DNA of 39,056 nt from Acetobacteraceae bacterium (GCA_027482245.1 JAIXWG010000043.1:1-39056); one strand, 5' to 3'. Shown: positions 28,629 to 36,653, counted from the stretch's first letter. A program made the numbers and translations. Notes: generated by a model from the letters alone, not told the origin.

Positions 28629-28657
28629 TTGATACTATTTCGAAATAGATTTAGATA
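28629..28657 (+). promoter_or_regulatory. Sigma70-like promoter with palindromic operator candidate for the ATPase-TOPRIM gene
   Basis: TTGATA (28629-28634) and TAGATA (28652-28657) are spaced by exactly 17 bases. Inside the spacer lies the perfect 14-bp palindrome CTATTTCGAAATAG (28635-28648), placed where a repressor would block RNA polymerase. The transcript would begin near 28664, about 22 bases before the ATG at 28686. Confidence 0.6.
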
Positions 28658-28685
28658 TGCTGTCGATGCATTTGGAGTGGGAAAA

Positions 28686-30209
28686 ATGTCCACGCGGTTC
28701 AAGTCAGAGATCAGAAATTCGCAAATTATGGAGTTGATAAATAAAGTCAAAGAAAAAAAGTACGGAAAATATTTATACTCGATGAAATTATATAAGATTC
28801 GCGCTTTCGAAAGTGAAAATCCGCAGCCGATTACTTTTGATTTTCCAGTAACTGCTCTAATTGGCACTAACGGTGGAGGCAAATCCACAATCCTTGGTGC
28901 CGCCGCCTGTGCTTACCAGTCTGCTGACCGGTCAAATAAGCCTGGAGATCATTTTCCGAAAAGCGCAATTGGTGACAACAGTATGGCAAACTGGCACGTT
29001 ACCTATGAACTGATTAACAAGGCGCAAGATCCAAAGGGGTTGGTCACTAAAGTTGCTCGGTTCCGGAACCGTAAATGGGTTCGCGAGAAGTTTTTTCTCC
29101 ATGAAGTCCTCTATTTTGGTATCAAGAGGACGGTGCCAACGGGAGAAAAAACAGAATTTAAGCGCCTAGTTCATCGGTCGTTCGACACTAGTGGTGTCTC
29201 TCTGGATGACCTTGCTGCTTCGATTGGCGCCCACGTTAGGAAAATACTTGGAAAATCGGTTGATGGTTTCCGTGTTGCGACCGTGTCTCCAACAATTAAA
29301 CTCCACATCGGCAAAAGGGACGGCGCTGAATACTCGGAGTTTCATTTTGGTGCGGGCGAGTCGTCGGTCATTCGTATGGTGTCTGAGATTGAAACTACGG
29401 CCGAGAATAGCTTGATTTTGATAGAGGAAATTGAAAATGGTCTTCACCCCGTAGCGACTACAAAAATGGTGGAATATTTGATCGATGTTGCCCAGCGGCG
29501 AAAGGTCCAGGTAATCTTCACCACTCACTCCGAAGCCGCGCTCAAACCTTTGCCCGCCGAGGCGATATGGGCCGCCGTCGATGGCAATCTGCAGCGCGGC
29601 AAAATGACGATCGAAGCTCTTCGCGCTTTTGCTGGCGAGGTTCCAGAAAGAGTCGCGGTGCTTGTGGAGGATGCTTTCGCGGAGCAGTGGTGCAAGGCCA
29701 TTATTCGGCATCGCTTACGCCATCATCTCGACGAAATAGGTGTATATGAAGTTCGCGGTGATGGAAACGCCGTTAAGGTGCACGAGGCGCATAGACTCAG
29801 TCCGGCGGTGAAGTTTAAATCTGTTTGCTTACTCGATGGCGACTCCGAGCAGGTAGACGATCCTTCTAGAGACATTTACAGGTTGCCCGGCGGAATGCCC
29901 GAAACTACTATCTTCAATTTTATCGCAGAAAACGTTGAGCGGCTTGCTCCAAAATTGGCCGTTGCATGCCATTTGGCGATTTCAGATCAGGCGCGAGTCG
30001 GCGCTGCCGTGAAGAAAATTCACTCGACAAACAGGGATGCGCATCTGGTTTTTGCGCAACTAGGCGAGGAGCTTGGTTGGCTTTCTGCTGAAATTGTCGC
30101 AAACGCGGCTATTAGCATTTGGATCGCTGAGCATCCTAGCGAAGTAGAAATATTGGTGGCGGCGATATCGGCAGCAATTGCTGTCGCACCCGATCGTTCT
30201 GAAGCGTAG
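28686..30209 (+). CDS. AAA/ABC-type ATPase with C-terminal TOPRIM domain (OLD-like), AT-rich
   Basis: A 507-residue SMC/OLD-type ATPase with a TOPRIM nuclease-like domain. Walker A is GTNGGGKST (residues 60-68), the ABC signature region is FGAGESSVIRM, Walker B is LILIEEIENG (E247, E248), and the switch His is H281 in VIFTTHS. The TOPRIM region has AVLVEDAF (E328) and CLLDGDSE (D384, D386), the acidic set expected for metal binding. OLD-family and similar ATPase-TOPRIM proteins act in phage and plasmid defence, alone or with a partner. The ATG at 28686 has GGAGTGGG upstream and lies after a good promoter; the longer frame from 28614 starts before that promoter. The gene is far more AT-rich than its surroundings, a strong sign of transfer. 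No partner helicase, reverse transcriptase or nuclease adjoins it. Confidence 0.8.
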   Translation: MSTRFKSEIRNSQIMELINKVKEKKYGKYLYSMKLYKIRAFESENPQPITFDFPVTALIGTNGGGKSTILGAAACAYQSADRSNKPGDHFPKSAIGDNSMANWHVTYELINKAQDPKGLVTKVARFRNRKWVREKFFLHEVLYFGIKRTVPTGEKTEFKRLVHRSFDTSGVSLDDLAASIGAHVRKILGKSVDGFRVATVSPTIKLHIGKRDGAEYSEFHFGAGESSVIRMVSEIETTAENSLILIEEIENGLHPVATTKMVEYLIDVAQRRKVQVIFTTHSEAALKPLPAEAIWAAVDGNLQRGKMTIEALRAFAGEVPERVAVLVEDAFAEQWCKAIIRHRLRHHLDEIGVYEVRGDGNAVKVHEAHRLSPAVKFKSVCLLDGDSEQVDDPSRDIYRLPGGMPETTIFNFIAENVERLAPKLAVACHLAISDQARVGAAVKKIHSTNRDAHLVFAQLGEELGWLSAEIVANAAISIWIAEHPSEVEILVAAISAAIAVAPDRSEA

Positions 30210-30296
30210 GTCCTAAATCTATTCAGTGTACTTATCATGCGCTGTGCGGCTGATGCAATTGACCGCCGTGCAGCGCGGCGCTGCTGAAGGCAGGCC

Positions 30297-30530
30297 CTAC
30301 GCCTTCTTGTCGACGGTCGAGAGGAAGGCGAGGTCTTCTGACGGCAGGTCCGCGAGCTTGCCCGCGAAGCGCGTCTTCCGGAGCAGGTCCTGGTAGTCCT
30401 TGAAAGTCATCACGACGACCTGCGGGATATTGTCGTACGTCACGGCGATCGGTTCGGCGCCGGGGGCGAGGACGCTTTCGCGGATGGTGTCGAAGGTCCG
30501 TGCGGCCTCGGCGGCGGGGATGAACCGCAT
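30297..30530 (-). CDS. Orphan Phd/YefM-type antitoxin
   Basis: A 77-residue protein resembling the Phd/YefM antitoxin fold: an N-terminal DNA-binding start with PAAEAARTFDTIRESVL and the PIAVTYDNIPQVVVMTFKDYQDLL segment (usually 'vvltk... g.p.avlvs..dye'). It has a normal antitoxin length. No toxin frame lies downstream (66 bases separate its stop from the convergent ATPase start side) or upstream in the repeat-rich gap. It is GC-rich like the chromosome, not like the adjoining ATPase gene. It could be a relic, or serve as a stand-alone repressor. Family assignment is from pattern only. Confidence 0.65.
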   Translation of the reverse strand: MRFIPAAEAARTFDTIRESVLAPGAEPIAVTYDNIPQVVVMTFKDYQDLLRKTRFAGKLADLPSEDLAFLSTVDKKA

Positions 30531-30608
30531 GGGGGTTTCTCTCGCGCAGATGGTGCGGCGTGGTGCTGAGGATGGCTGCGTTCGTCAAGCGAAACCAACA
30601 CCTGGGTT

Positions 30609-30766
30609 GCAAGGGGCCGCTGCCCCTTGCTGGGGGAGTTTGAGGGGGCGAAGCCCTCTCAATGCTGTCGTTGGGATGATTGGCCGGGGGTTGCGCAATC
30701 CCCCACCCCACCAGCCTTCGGCGTCGCGGCAGTGCCGCGACCCCCCGAAAGCACGGGGGAGGGAGG
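30609..30766. repeat. Cluster of palindromic repeats
   Basis: The 272-base gap after the antitoxin gene holds no gene I can support. It contains a 9-bp hairpin (30609-30617 with 30622-30630), a second hairpin spanning 30640-30660, and at 30692-30766 a degenerate copy of the repeat seen at 6690-6780 (TTGCGCAATCCCCCACCCCA start, CGGGGGAGGGAGG at the end of the element). Confidence 0.65.
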
Positions 30767-30802
30767 CTCGGGTTGCGCAGGACGGTCTTTGGCCTGCGCG
30801 TC

Positions 30803-31381
30803 CTACAGTCTCCGTCTCACCCGTTCCCACAGCACCAACGCCGCGTCGTAGGGCAGGGCCGGGATTTCTCGCAGGCGCCAGAACCAGCGGCGTTGCTGGC
30901 CGGTCGCGGCGGGGCCGGCGGGGGGTGGGACGGCGCGGGCTTTCACGCCGGCGAGGCGGAAGAGGGTGAGGGAGCGGGGCAGGTGGTAGCGGTGGGTGGC
31001 GATGCGGACCTCTCCCTGGTGGTTCATCGCGCGCAGCAGCCGGATGCAGGCGAGGACACTTTCGAGCGTGTCGGTGGCGGTGGGGTCCTGGGTGATTCGG
31101 GTGTCGGGGATGCCGGCGTCGCGCAGCAGGCGGGCCATGACCTCGGATTCGGCGGGGCCGTGGCGGCCGATGCCGCCGGTCGGGATGTACAGGGCGGGGG
31201 GTGATTGGCGTTCGCCCCAGGCGCGGGCGGCCTGGACGCGTTCGCGCAGCGCGCGGCTGGGGGTGCCGTCGGGGCGGACGGCGGCGCCGAGGATGATGAT
31301 GGCGGGGGGGTGGGGGGAGATTGCGGGGTGTGCCTTGGTTGGGGAGGTTGCGCGATCCCCCACCCCACCCCTCCCCCGCAA
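30803..31381 (-). CDS. YdcF/DUF218 family protein with uncertain start
   Basis: Second DUF218 (YdcF/SanA-like) protein of the window, up to 192 residues. Motifs are AIIILGAAVRPDGTPS, LYIPTGGIGRHGPAESEVM (glycine motif and conserved acidic residue), a TDTLESV block, and RIATHRYHLPRSLTLFR. The conserved region begins only about 25 codons into the frame. No ATG precedes it: the options are TTG at 31381 and GTG at 31363, both lying inside a palindromic repeat (31357-31395). The natural 5' end may therefore have been replaced by repeat sequence, leaving an expressed variant or a decaying gene. No signal peptide or membrane segment is visible, unlike many family members. Confidence 0.65.
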   Translation of the reverse strand: MRGRGGVGDRATSPTKAHPAISPHPPAIIILGAAVRPDGTPSRALRERVQAARAWGERQSPPALYIPTGGIGRHGPAESEVMARLLRDAGIPDTRITQDPTATDTLESVLACIRLLRAMNHQGEVRIATHRYHLPRSLTLFRLAGVKARAVPPPAGPAATGQQRRWFWRLREIPALPYDAALVLWERVRRRL

Positions 31382-31395
31382 GCGCGGGGGAGGGA
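31351..31395. repeat. Copy of the TTGCGC-CCCCCACCCCA palindromic repeat
   Basis: Bases 31357-31395 match one arm of the 6690-6780 inverted repeat with a single substitution, again preceded by TTGCGC. It contains the TCCCCCGCAAGCGCGGGGGA palindrome. It overlaps the presumed 5' end of the leftward DUF218 gene. Confidence 0.8.
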
Positions 31396-31435
31396 GGCCC
31401 TGGCGGCGGGGGCGGTCGTGGTCTTCGACGGGTTG

Positions 31436-32677
31436 CTACGGGGCGGCCAGCAGCAGGCGGTTGAGGGGTTCCAGGGCGGTGATGAGGGCCTGGCGGTCGC
31501 GGGCGATCTGGTCGTGGGGGGCGGGGATGCTGGCGCAGATGGTGGCCCAGGGGGTGCGGCCGTCGATGCGGGAGAGGAGGGCGGCGGCCAGGCGGGGGAG
31601 GGGGATCTGGACGCGGAGGCTGTCGAAGGTGACGGGCAGCAGGCCGTCGGGGCGGAGCGCGCGGGCCATGGCGGGGCCGTCCAACTCGCGCAGCACGGGG
31701 ATGCCGCTGTCGTCGGTCCAGTCGGCGCGCGGCGCCTCCCCGCGCGTCAGGTAGGCGATGTGGATGCCCATGTTGCCGCAGAGCGCCTCGGCGAGGGCCG
31801 CGCGGGCGATGGGGTCGAGGGTCGCGGTGCGGGCGCGCAGCTTCGGGTCGGTCAGCCAGGTGTCGGGGTCGTAGCGGACGGGCTCCACCAGGCAGGCGAT
31901 GCGCAGCCCGGCGCCGGCGACCAGCGCCGCCAGCTGGGGGATGGTGTAGGCGCGGTCGCGGGGGTTCAGCAGCAGGTCGTAGAAGCCGGCGTCGCCGCCC
32001 TTGAGGTGGTCGTCGATCCAGGGGTTGCGCTTCAGCCAGGCTGTCTCGGGCAGCTGCTTCCAGACCCGCTTGCCGGTCTCGACCCGGGAAGCCGGGGCTT
32101 CGTCGGCGGGGGCGAGCAGGCGCAGCGCCTCCTGCAGCATGTAGACGCCGGTGCGCCCGTGCGGCGCATAGACCATGATGCCCATGCCGCCGCCGGGGGC
32201 GAGGACGGAGGCGAGCGCGGCCAGGCCCTCATCCGGGTCGGGCAGGTGGTGCAGCACGCCGCAGCAATCGATGTAGTCGAAGGGGCCGAGGCCGCTGCCG
32301 GGCAGGTCGAGGAGCGAGCCCTGCTCGAAGGTGATGTTGGTCAGGCCGCGGGCGCGGGCGCGGGCTTCCACCACGCGGCGTGCCTCGGTGGAGCGGTCGA
32401 GCCAGGTGACGCGGCCGGGGCGCTCCAGGCTGGTCATCTGCTGGGCAAGCATGATGGTGCCGTCGCCCGATCCGCCGCCGGCCATGAGGGCGTGGAGCGG
32501 GCGGGCGGCCGGGCGGCGGGCGCCGAAGACCCAGTGGTCGATCTCGCGCAGGTGTGAGGGGCTGCCGATGATGAGGCGCTTCGCCTCCTCCCGCGGGTCG
32601 CGGGCGGGGTAGGGGAAGGCCTCGTACTGGGCGGCCAGCTGGGCGTCGGTCGTGTCGCGGGGGGGCATGGCGTGCAT
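31436..32677 (-). CDS. Class I SAM-dependent methyltransferase with C-terminal extension
   Basis: A 413-residue protein with a Rossmann methyltransferase core. Motif I is ALMAGGGSGDGTIML (about residues 63-77), the acidic residue of motif II is in VTWLDRSTEA, and YIDCCGVLHHLPDPDEG is motif IV/post-IV. The first 55 residues carry AQYEAFPYPARDPREEAKRL, a start also seen in methyltransferases that act on larger or protein substrates. The C-terminal 150 residues form an extra domain of unknown role. The substrate is not evident. The start could be 32677 or 32668; neither has a clear ribosome binding site. The gene is divergent from the IalB-like gene, with about 80 bases between. Confidence 0.78.
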   Translation of the reverse strand: MHAMPPRDTTDAQLAAQYEAFPYPARDPREEAKRLIIGSPSHLREIDHWVFGARRPAARPLHALMAGGGSGDGTIMLAQQMTSLERPGRVTWLDRSTEARRVVEARARARGLTNITFEQGSLLDLPGSGLGPFDYIDCCGVLHHLPDPDEGLAALASVLAPGGGMGIMVYAPHGRTGVYMLQEALRLLAPADEAPASRVETGKRVWKQLPETAWLKRNPWIDDHLKGGDAGFYDLLLNPRDRAYTIPQLAALVAGAGLRIACLVEPVRYDPDTWLTDPKLRARTATLDPIARAALAEALCGNMGIHIAYLTRGEAPRADWTDDSGIPVLRELDGPAMARALRPDGLLPVTFDSLRVQIPLPRLAAALLSRIDGRTPWATICASIPAPHDQIARDRQALITALEPLNRLLLAAP

Positions 32678-32758
32678 GCATAGGGGGGTTGGGGCAGGCG
32701 CGGAAGAAGCGGGGTTTGCGCGGTTGCCCGGGGGCGGGGGCGGACGTATCTAGGCTGC

Positions 32759-33286
32759 ATGCTCCGCACAGCCCTGATCCTTGCCGCACTGGCCGTGCCG
32801 CTGGCTGCCGTCGCGCAGCAGCGGGGAACACCGGCCCAGCCCCAGCGCCTCGGCAACCACCAATCCTGGACGGCGGCGACGCATCAGGAGAACGGGCAGA
32901 AGGTGTGCTACGCCTTCGCGCGGGCGGCGCGGAGCGAGAATGCGCCGGCGAACCGCCAGACGGTGACGCTGACCATCACGCACCGGCCGGGGGGGCGCGA
33001 CCAGGTCGCGATCTCGGTGGGGTATCCCTATCCGCGGCAGGGGGAGGCGGTGCTGAGCGTCGGCACGACCGAGTTCCGCAGCTACGGCGTGGTGCAGTCC
33101 AGCGCCTTCTTCCAGAACGGGCAGAGCCTGGTCGGCGCCTTCCGCAACGGGCGGGATGCGGTGGTGCGGAGCCCGGGGCCGCCGGGCCGGCCGACGGTGA
33201 CGGATACCTTCCCGCTGGCGGGGTTCTCGGCGGCGTATGAGGCGATCAACCGGGAATGCCCGGCGACGCCGGCTGCCCGCCGGTGA
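32759..33286 (+). CDS. Invasion-associated locus B (IalB)-like exported protein
   Basis: A 175-residue secreted protein resembling the IalB family found in alphaproteobacteria. Residues 1-20 are a signal peptide (ALILAALAVPLAAVA then QQ). The body has the pattern of the family: WTAATHQENGQKVCYAFARA with a cysteine, TLTITHRPGGRDQVAISVGYP, and a late YEAINRECP with a second cysteine that may pair with the first. Function in free-living bacteria is unknown; in Bartonella the name comes from an invasion phenotype. The 3' end overlaps rlmN, either by 31 bases or by 4 if rlmN begins at the internal GTG. Confidence 0.72.
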   Translation: MLRTALILAALAVPLAAVAQQRGTPAQPQRLGNHQSWTAATHQENGQKVCYAFARAARSENAPANRQTVTLTITHRPGGRDQVAISVGYPYPRQGEAVLSVGTTEFRSYGVVQSSAFFQNGQSLVGAFRNGRDAVVRSPGPPGRPTVTDTFPLAGFSAAYEAINRECPATPAARR

Positions 33287-34464
33287 GCGGGGACCTCACC
33301 AGCGCGGAGCGGGACCGGATCCTGGCGAAGTCGGCGCTGTTCGCGCCGCCGCCGGCGACGCTGGCGGATGGGCGGCGGGACCTGGTGGGGCTGAGCCGCG
33401 AGGAGCTGGCGGCCGAGATGGTCGCCATCGGCGAAAAGCCGTTCCGGGCGAAGCAGCTGTGGCACTGGATGTACCACCAGGGCGTCACCGATTTCTCGCG
33501 CATGCCGTCGATCGCGAAGCCGATGCAGGCGAAGCTGGCGGAGCGGTTCGTGGTGGGGCGGCCGGAAGTGGCCACCGAGCAGACGAGCACGGACGGGACG
33601 CGGAAGTGGCTGTTCCGGTGGCGGGACGGGCAGGAGGTGGAGACGGTCTACATCCCCTCGCCGGATGAGGATCGGGGGGCGGTCTGCATCTCGACGCAGG
33701 TGGGGTGCACGCTGTCCTGCACCTTCTGCCATACGGGGACGCAGAAGCTGGTGCGGAACCTGGGGGCTGCCGAGATCGTGGGGCAGTTCATGGCGGCGCG
33801 GGACAGCTACGCGGAATGGCCGAGCCCGAAGGACGGGACGGCGCGGCACCTGTCGAACATCGTCGTGATGGGGATGGGGGAGCCGCTCTACAATTACGAG
33901 AACACGGCCAAGGCGCTGCGGATCGTGATGGACCATGAGGGGATCGCGCTGTCGCGCCGGCGGATCACGCTGAGCACGTCCGGCGTGGTGCCGATGATGG
34001 ACCGCTGCGGGGCGGAGCTGAACGTGAACCTGGCGGTGTCGCTGCACGCGGTGACGAACGAGCTTCGCAACGAGATCGTGCCGCTGAACCGCAAGTACCC
34101 GGTCGAGGAGCTGATGGCGGCGTGCCGGCGGTATCCGGGGGCGTCGAATGCGCGGCGGATCACCTTTGAATACGTGATGCTGCGCGGCGTGAATGACAGC
34201 CCGGCGGAGGCGCGGGAATTCGTGCGGCTGCTGAAGGGGTTGCCGGCGAAGGTGAACCTCATCCCGTTCAATCCGTGGCCGGGGTCGCCCTACAAGACCT
34301 CGACGCCCGAGGCCGTGCGCGCCTTCGCGGCGATCATGGAAGAGGGCGGCTATTCCAGCCCGGTGCGGCGGCCGCGCGGGCGGGACATCCTGGCGGCCTG
34401 CGGGCAGCTGAAGACGGCGAGCGAGCGGGCGCGCAAGGCCTCGGCCAAGGCTGACGCCGCGTGA
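33256..34464 (+). CDS. rlmN: Dual-specificity rRNA/tRNA (adenine C2) methyltransferase RlmN
   Basis: Radical SAM enzyme that methylates C2 of A2503 in 23S rRNA and A37 in some tRNAs. The product has the radical SAM motif CTLSCTFC (C151, C155, C158 counted from the first ATG), VVMGMGEPLYNYEN, the MLRGVNDSPAEA block and a C-terminal RDILAACGQL with the catalytic Cys of RlmN near it. ATG 33256 gives 402 residues but overlaps the upstream gene by 31 bases; an in-frame GTG at 33283 (393 residues) overlaps it by only 4 (GTGA) and may be the coupled start. Identity is not in doubt. Confidence 0.94.
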   Translation: MPGDAGCPPVSGDLTSAERDRILAKSALFAPPPATLADGRRDLVGLSREELAAEMVAIGEKPFRAKQLWHWMYHQGVTDFSRMPSIAKPMQAKLAERFVVGRPEVATEQTSTDGTRKWLFRWRDGQEVETVYIPSPDEDRGAVCISTQVGCTLSCTFCHTGTQKLVRNLGAAEIVGQFMAARDSYAEWPSPKDGTARHLSNIVVMGMGEPLYNYENTAKALRIVMDHEGIALSRRRITLSTSGVVPMMDRCGAELNVNLAVSLHAVTNELRNEIVPLNRKYPVEELMAACRRYPGASNARRITFEYVMLRGVNDSPAEAREFVRLLKGLPAKVNLIPFNPWPGSPYKTSTPEAVRAFAAIMEEGGYSSPVRRPRGRDILAACGQLKTASERARKASAKADAA

Positions 34465-34488
34465 TCTGCCTGCCGCGCGGGTAGGGGG

Positions 34489-35640
34489 ATGAACCCTCCC
34501 GTCTGGCTCATGGCCACGGCCGCCTTCACGGTGGGCTGCGGAATGCGGATGATCGAGCCGCTGCTGCCCATGATGGCGCGGGATTTCGGGGTGGGGCTCG
34601 GGGGCGTGGCGCCGCTGATCGGGGGCTTCGCGCTGGCCTATGGCGTGGGGCAGTTCGCGATCGGGCCGATGGGCGACCGCTTCGGGAAGATCCGCGTCGT
34701 CGCCATCTCGCTGGCTGTCTATGCGGGGATGCTGCTGGGGGCGGGGCTGGCGGAGGGGCTGACCACGTTGCTGGTCTTCCGGGTGCTGATGGGGCTGGCG
34801 GCCGCGGCCGTCGTGCCGCTGTTCATGGCGCATATCGGGGACAGCGTGCCCTATGGGCAGCGCCAGGCGGTACTCGGGAAATTCCTCAACGGGATGGTGC
34901 TGTCGCAGCTGCTGGCGGGGCCGCTTTCCGGCGTCGTTGGCGAATATGCGGGGTGGCGCTGGGCGTTCCTCGGGCTTGGCATTGTTGCCGTTCTTATCAC
35001 GGGGTTCTTCATCGCGCGCCTCGGGGCGCCGCTGTGGCGGGCGCCGGTGGAGGGCGGGGGCGGCGCGGGGCTTTCGGGTTTTCTCAAGATGCTGCGCAAG
35101 CCCGCGGGGCGGCGGCTGTTGATCGGGACAGGGCTGGACGGGCTGCTGATGTTCGGCGGCGCGTTTCCGTTCCTCGCCTCGCTGCTCATCGAGCGCTTCG
35201 GGATGAGCGCGGCGGAGGCGGGGCTGGTGGTGGCGAGCTTCGGGCTCGGCAGCCTGGCCTACACGCAATCCGCGGGGCGGCTGCTGGGGTGGCTCGGCGA
35301 GCGGGGGATGGTGATGGTCGGCGGCCTCGGCGTGGCCGTGGCGCTGCTGGTCTTCGCGCTGTCGCCCTGGTGGCAGGCGGTGGCGGTGGCGCAGGCCTGT
35401 GTCGGGCTGCTGTTCTTCATGCTGCACGGGTCGCTGCAGGCCCGCGCGACGGAGGCGCTGCCGGAAGCGCGCGGCACCGCCGTCGCCGCCTTCGCGATGT
35501 CGCTGTTCCTGGGCCAATCGATCGGGTCCGTCATCTTCGGGACGCTGATCGTCTGGGCGGGGTTCACCGTCAGCCTGCTGGCGGCCTCCGCGGGGCTGGT
35601 GGCGCTGACCTTGTGGCTGCGGGGCGTGGTGCTGCGCTGA
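34489..35640 (+). CDS. Major facilitator superfamily transporter
   Basis: A 383-residue inner-membrane transporter with about 12 hydrophobic segments. The MFS motif A region reads GPMGDRFGKIRVVAISLAVY in the loop between helices 2 and 3 (about residues 60-80), and a central hydrophilic loop lies near residues 180-210. Length and motif resemble drug or sugar efflux antiporters of the Bcr/CflA and AraJ kind. The substrate cannot be told from sequence. It follows rlmN by 24 bases and may be in one transcript. No regulator adjoins it. Confidence 0.85.
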   Translation: MNPPVWLMATAAFTVGCGMRMIEPLLPMMARDFGVGLGGVAPLIGGFALAYGVGQFAIGPMGDRFGKIRVVAISLAVYAGMLLGAGLAEGLTTLLVFRVLMGLAAAAVVPLFMAHIGDSVPYGQRQAVLGKFLNGMVLSQLLAGPLSGVVGEYAGWRWAFLGLGIVAVLITGFFIARLGAPLWRAPVEGGGGAGLSGFLKMLRKPAGRRLLIGTGLDGLLMFGGAFPFLASLLIERFGMSAAEAGLVVASFGLGSLAYTQSAGRLLGWLGERGMVMVGGLGVAVALLVFALSPWWQAVAVAQACVGLLFFMLHGSLQARATEALPEARGTAVAAFAMSLFLGQSIGSVIFGTLIVWAGFTVSLLAASAGLVALTLWLRGVVLR

Positions 35641-35704
35641 TCGTGCTGGCGCCGGGGCACGCGTTCCGGGCAGGCTGACATCCTCGACCAGGAGGGTTGG
35701 CGCG

Positions 35705-36523
35705 ATGTGCGATGCCTGCGTGATGGAGGGTGTGTCCCGGCGGCTCGGCCGGCGGGGCGTGATGGCGGCGGTGGCGGCGGGGGTGGCGACGCTCGGCCTG
35801 TCCGCCAATCCCGCGGGGGCGCAGGCGGTGCGGAGCGCGCCGGTGACGCGCGTGGTGGACCTGACCCACACGCTGCACCCGGCTTTTCCGACCTTCGGCG
35901 GCACGCCGGCGATCGAGATCGAGCAGGTGATGGCCTTCGCGCGCGATGGCTACAACGTCAACAAGCTGACCTACACCGAGCATGTCGGCACCCATTTCGA
36001 CGCGCCGATGCATTTCAGCGCCGCGGGCGCGACGGTGGAGGCGATTCCGGTGGCGTCCCTCGTCTGCCCGCTGGGCATCCTGGACGTGACGGCCAAGGCC
36101 GCCGCCGACCCGGACTACCAGGCGACGCCGGAGGATCTGGCGGCGCTGGAGGCGAGCGCGGGGCGGCTGCCGGCGGGGGCCTGCCTGGCGCTGCGGTCCG
36201 GCTGGGACGCGCATGTGGCGGGGCCGATGTTCCGCAACGCCGGCGCGGGCGGCGGGATGCGGTTCCCGGGCTTCCGGCCCGATTTGGTGCCGCTGCTGCT
36301 GGAACGCGGCGTGGCGGGGGTGGCGGTGGATACGCTGTCGCTGGACCATGGGGGGTCCTCGACCTTCGCGTTCCACACGGGATGGCTCGGCGCGGGGCGC
36401 TGGGGGGTGGAGTGCGTGGCGGGGCTTCGGGAGTTGCCGGTGAGCGGGGCGACGCTGGTGGCGGGGGCGCCGAAGATCGCGGGCGGGACCGGGGGGCCGG
36501 GGCGGGTGGTGGCGTTGGTGTGA
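35705..36523 (+). CDS. Cyclase-family (kynurenine formamidase-like) metal-dependent hydrolase
   Basis: A 272-residue exported hydrolase of the cyclase/KynB superfamily. The N-terminus MCDACVMEGV then RRLGRRGVMAAVAAG resembles other Tat-exported members, and a signal cleavage near NPAGAQA (about residue 41) is likely. The metal motif HVGTHFDAPMHF gives H93, H97, D99 and H103. Later family blocks are ALRSGWDAHV and VDTLSLDHG. An AGGAGGG ribosome binding site precedes the ATG. Real kynurenine formamidase lacks a signal peptide, so this is probably a different amide or ester hydrolase. It follows the transporter by 64 bases. Confidence 0.82.
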   Translation: MCDACVMEGVSRRLGRRGVMAAVAAGVATLGLSANPAGAQAVRSAPVTRVVDLTHTLHPAFPTFGGTPAIEIEQVMAFARDGYNVNKLTYTEHVGTHFDAPMHFSAAGATVEAIPVASLVCPLGILDVTAKAAADPDYQATPEDLAALEASAGRLPAGACLALRSGWDAHVAGPMFRNAGAGGGMRFPGFRPDLVPLLLERGVAGVAVDTLSLDHGGSSTFAFHTGWLGAGRWGVECVAGLRELPVSGATLVAGAPKIAGGTGGPGRVVALV

Positions 36524-36550
36524 GGGGGGGCTGACGCTGCACGACCGGTT

Positions 36551-36571
36551 CCGGGGTACACCTCGCCCCGG
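36551..36571 (+). terminator. Weak hairpin after the cyclase gene
   Basis: CCGGGG (36551-36556) and CCCCGG (36566-36571) form a 6-bp stem with a 9-nt loop, 28 bases past the cyclase stop. No T-run follows. Confidence 0.35.
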
Positions 36572-36624
36572 CGCTGCGTGGCAAGAAGATGGACACAACT
36601 CATCATTTTTCGACACCGCTCGGA

Positions 36625-36653
36625 TTGTACGCATGCCAAAACAAATTTAGGGT
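36625..36653 (+). promoter_or_regulatory. Sigma70-like promoter of the repeat-protein gene
   Basis: TTGTAC (36625-36630) and TAGGGT (36648-36653) are 17 bases apart in an AT-rich patch. The start codon lies 24 bases downstream with GGAAG (36671-36675) just ahead of it. Confidence 0.5.

Noticed and set aside
28614..28685. Longer start for the ATPase-TOPRIM gene
   Set aside because: It begins upstream of the best promoter, and a GGAGTGGG ribosome binding site supports 28686.
30235..30711. 158-codon minus frame overlapping the antitoxin gene
   Set aside because: It reads the antitoxin gene out of frame (Arg/Pro-rich) and starts in the repeat cluster.
33082..35904. 940-codon open frame on the minus strand
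   Set aside because: It is antisense to rlmN and the MFS gene, is rich in Arg/Pro/His and has no recognisable domain. Such frames are expected in very GC-rich DNA.
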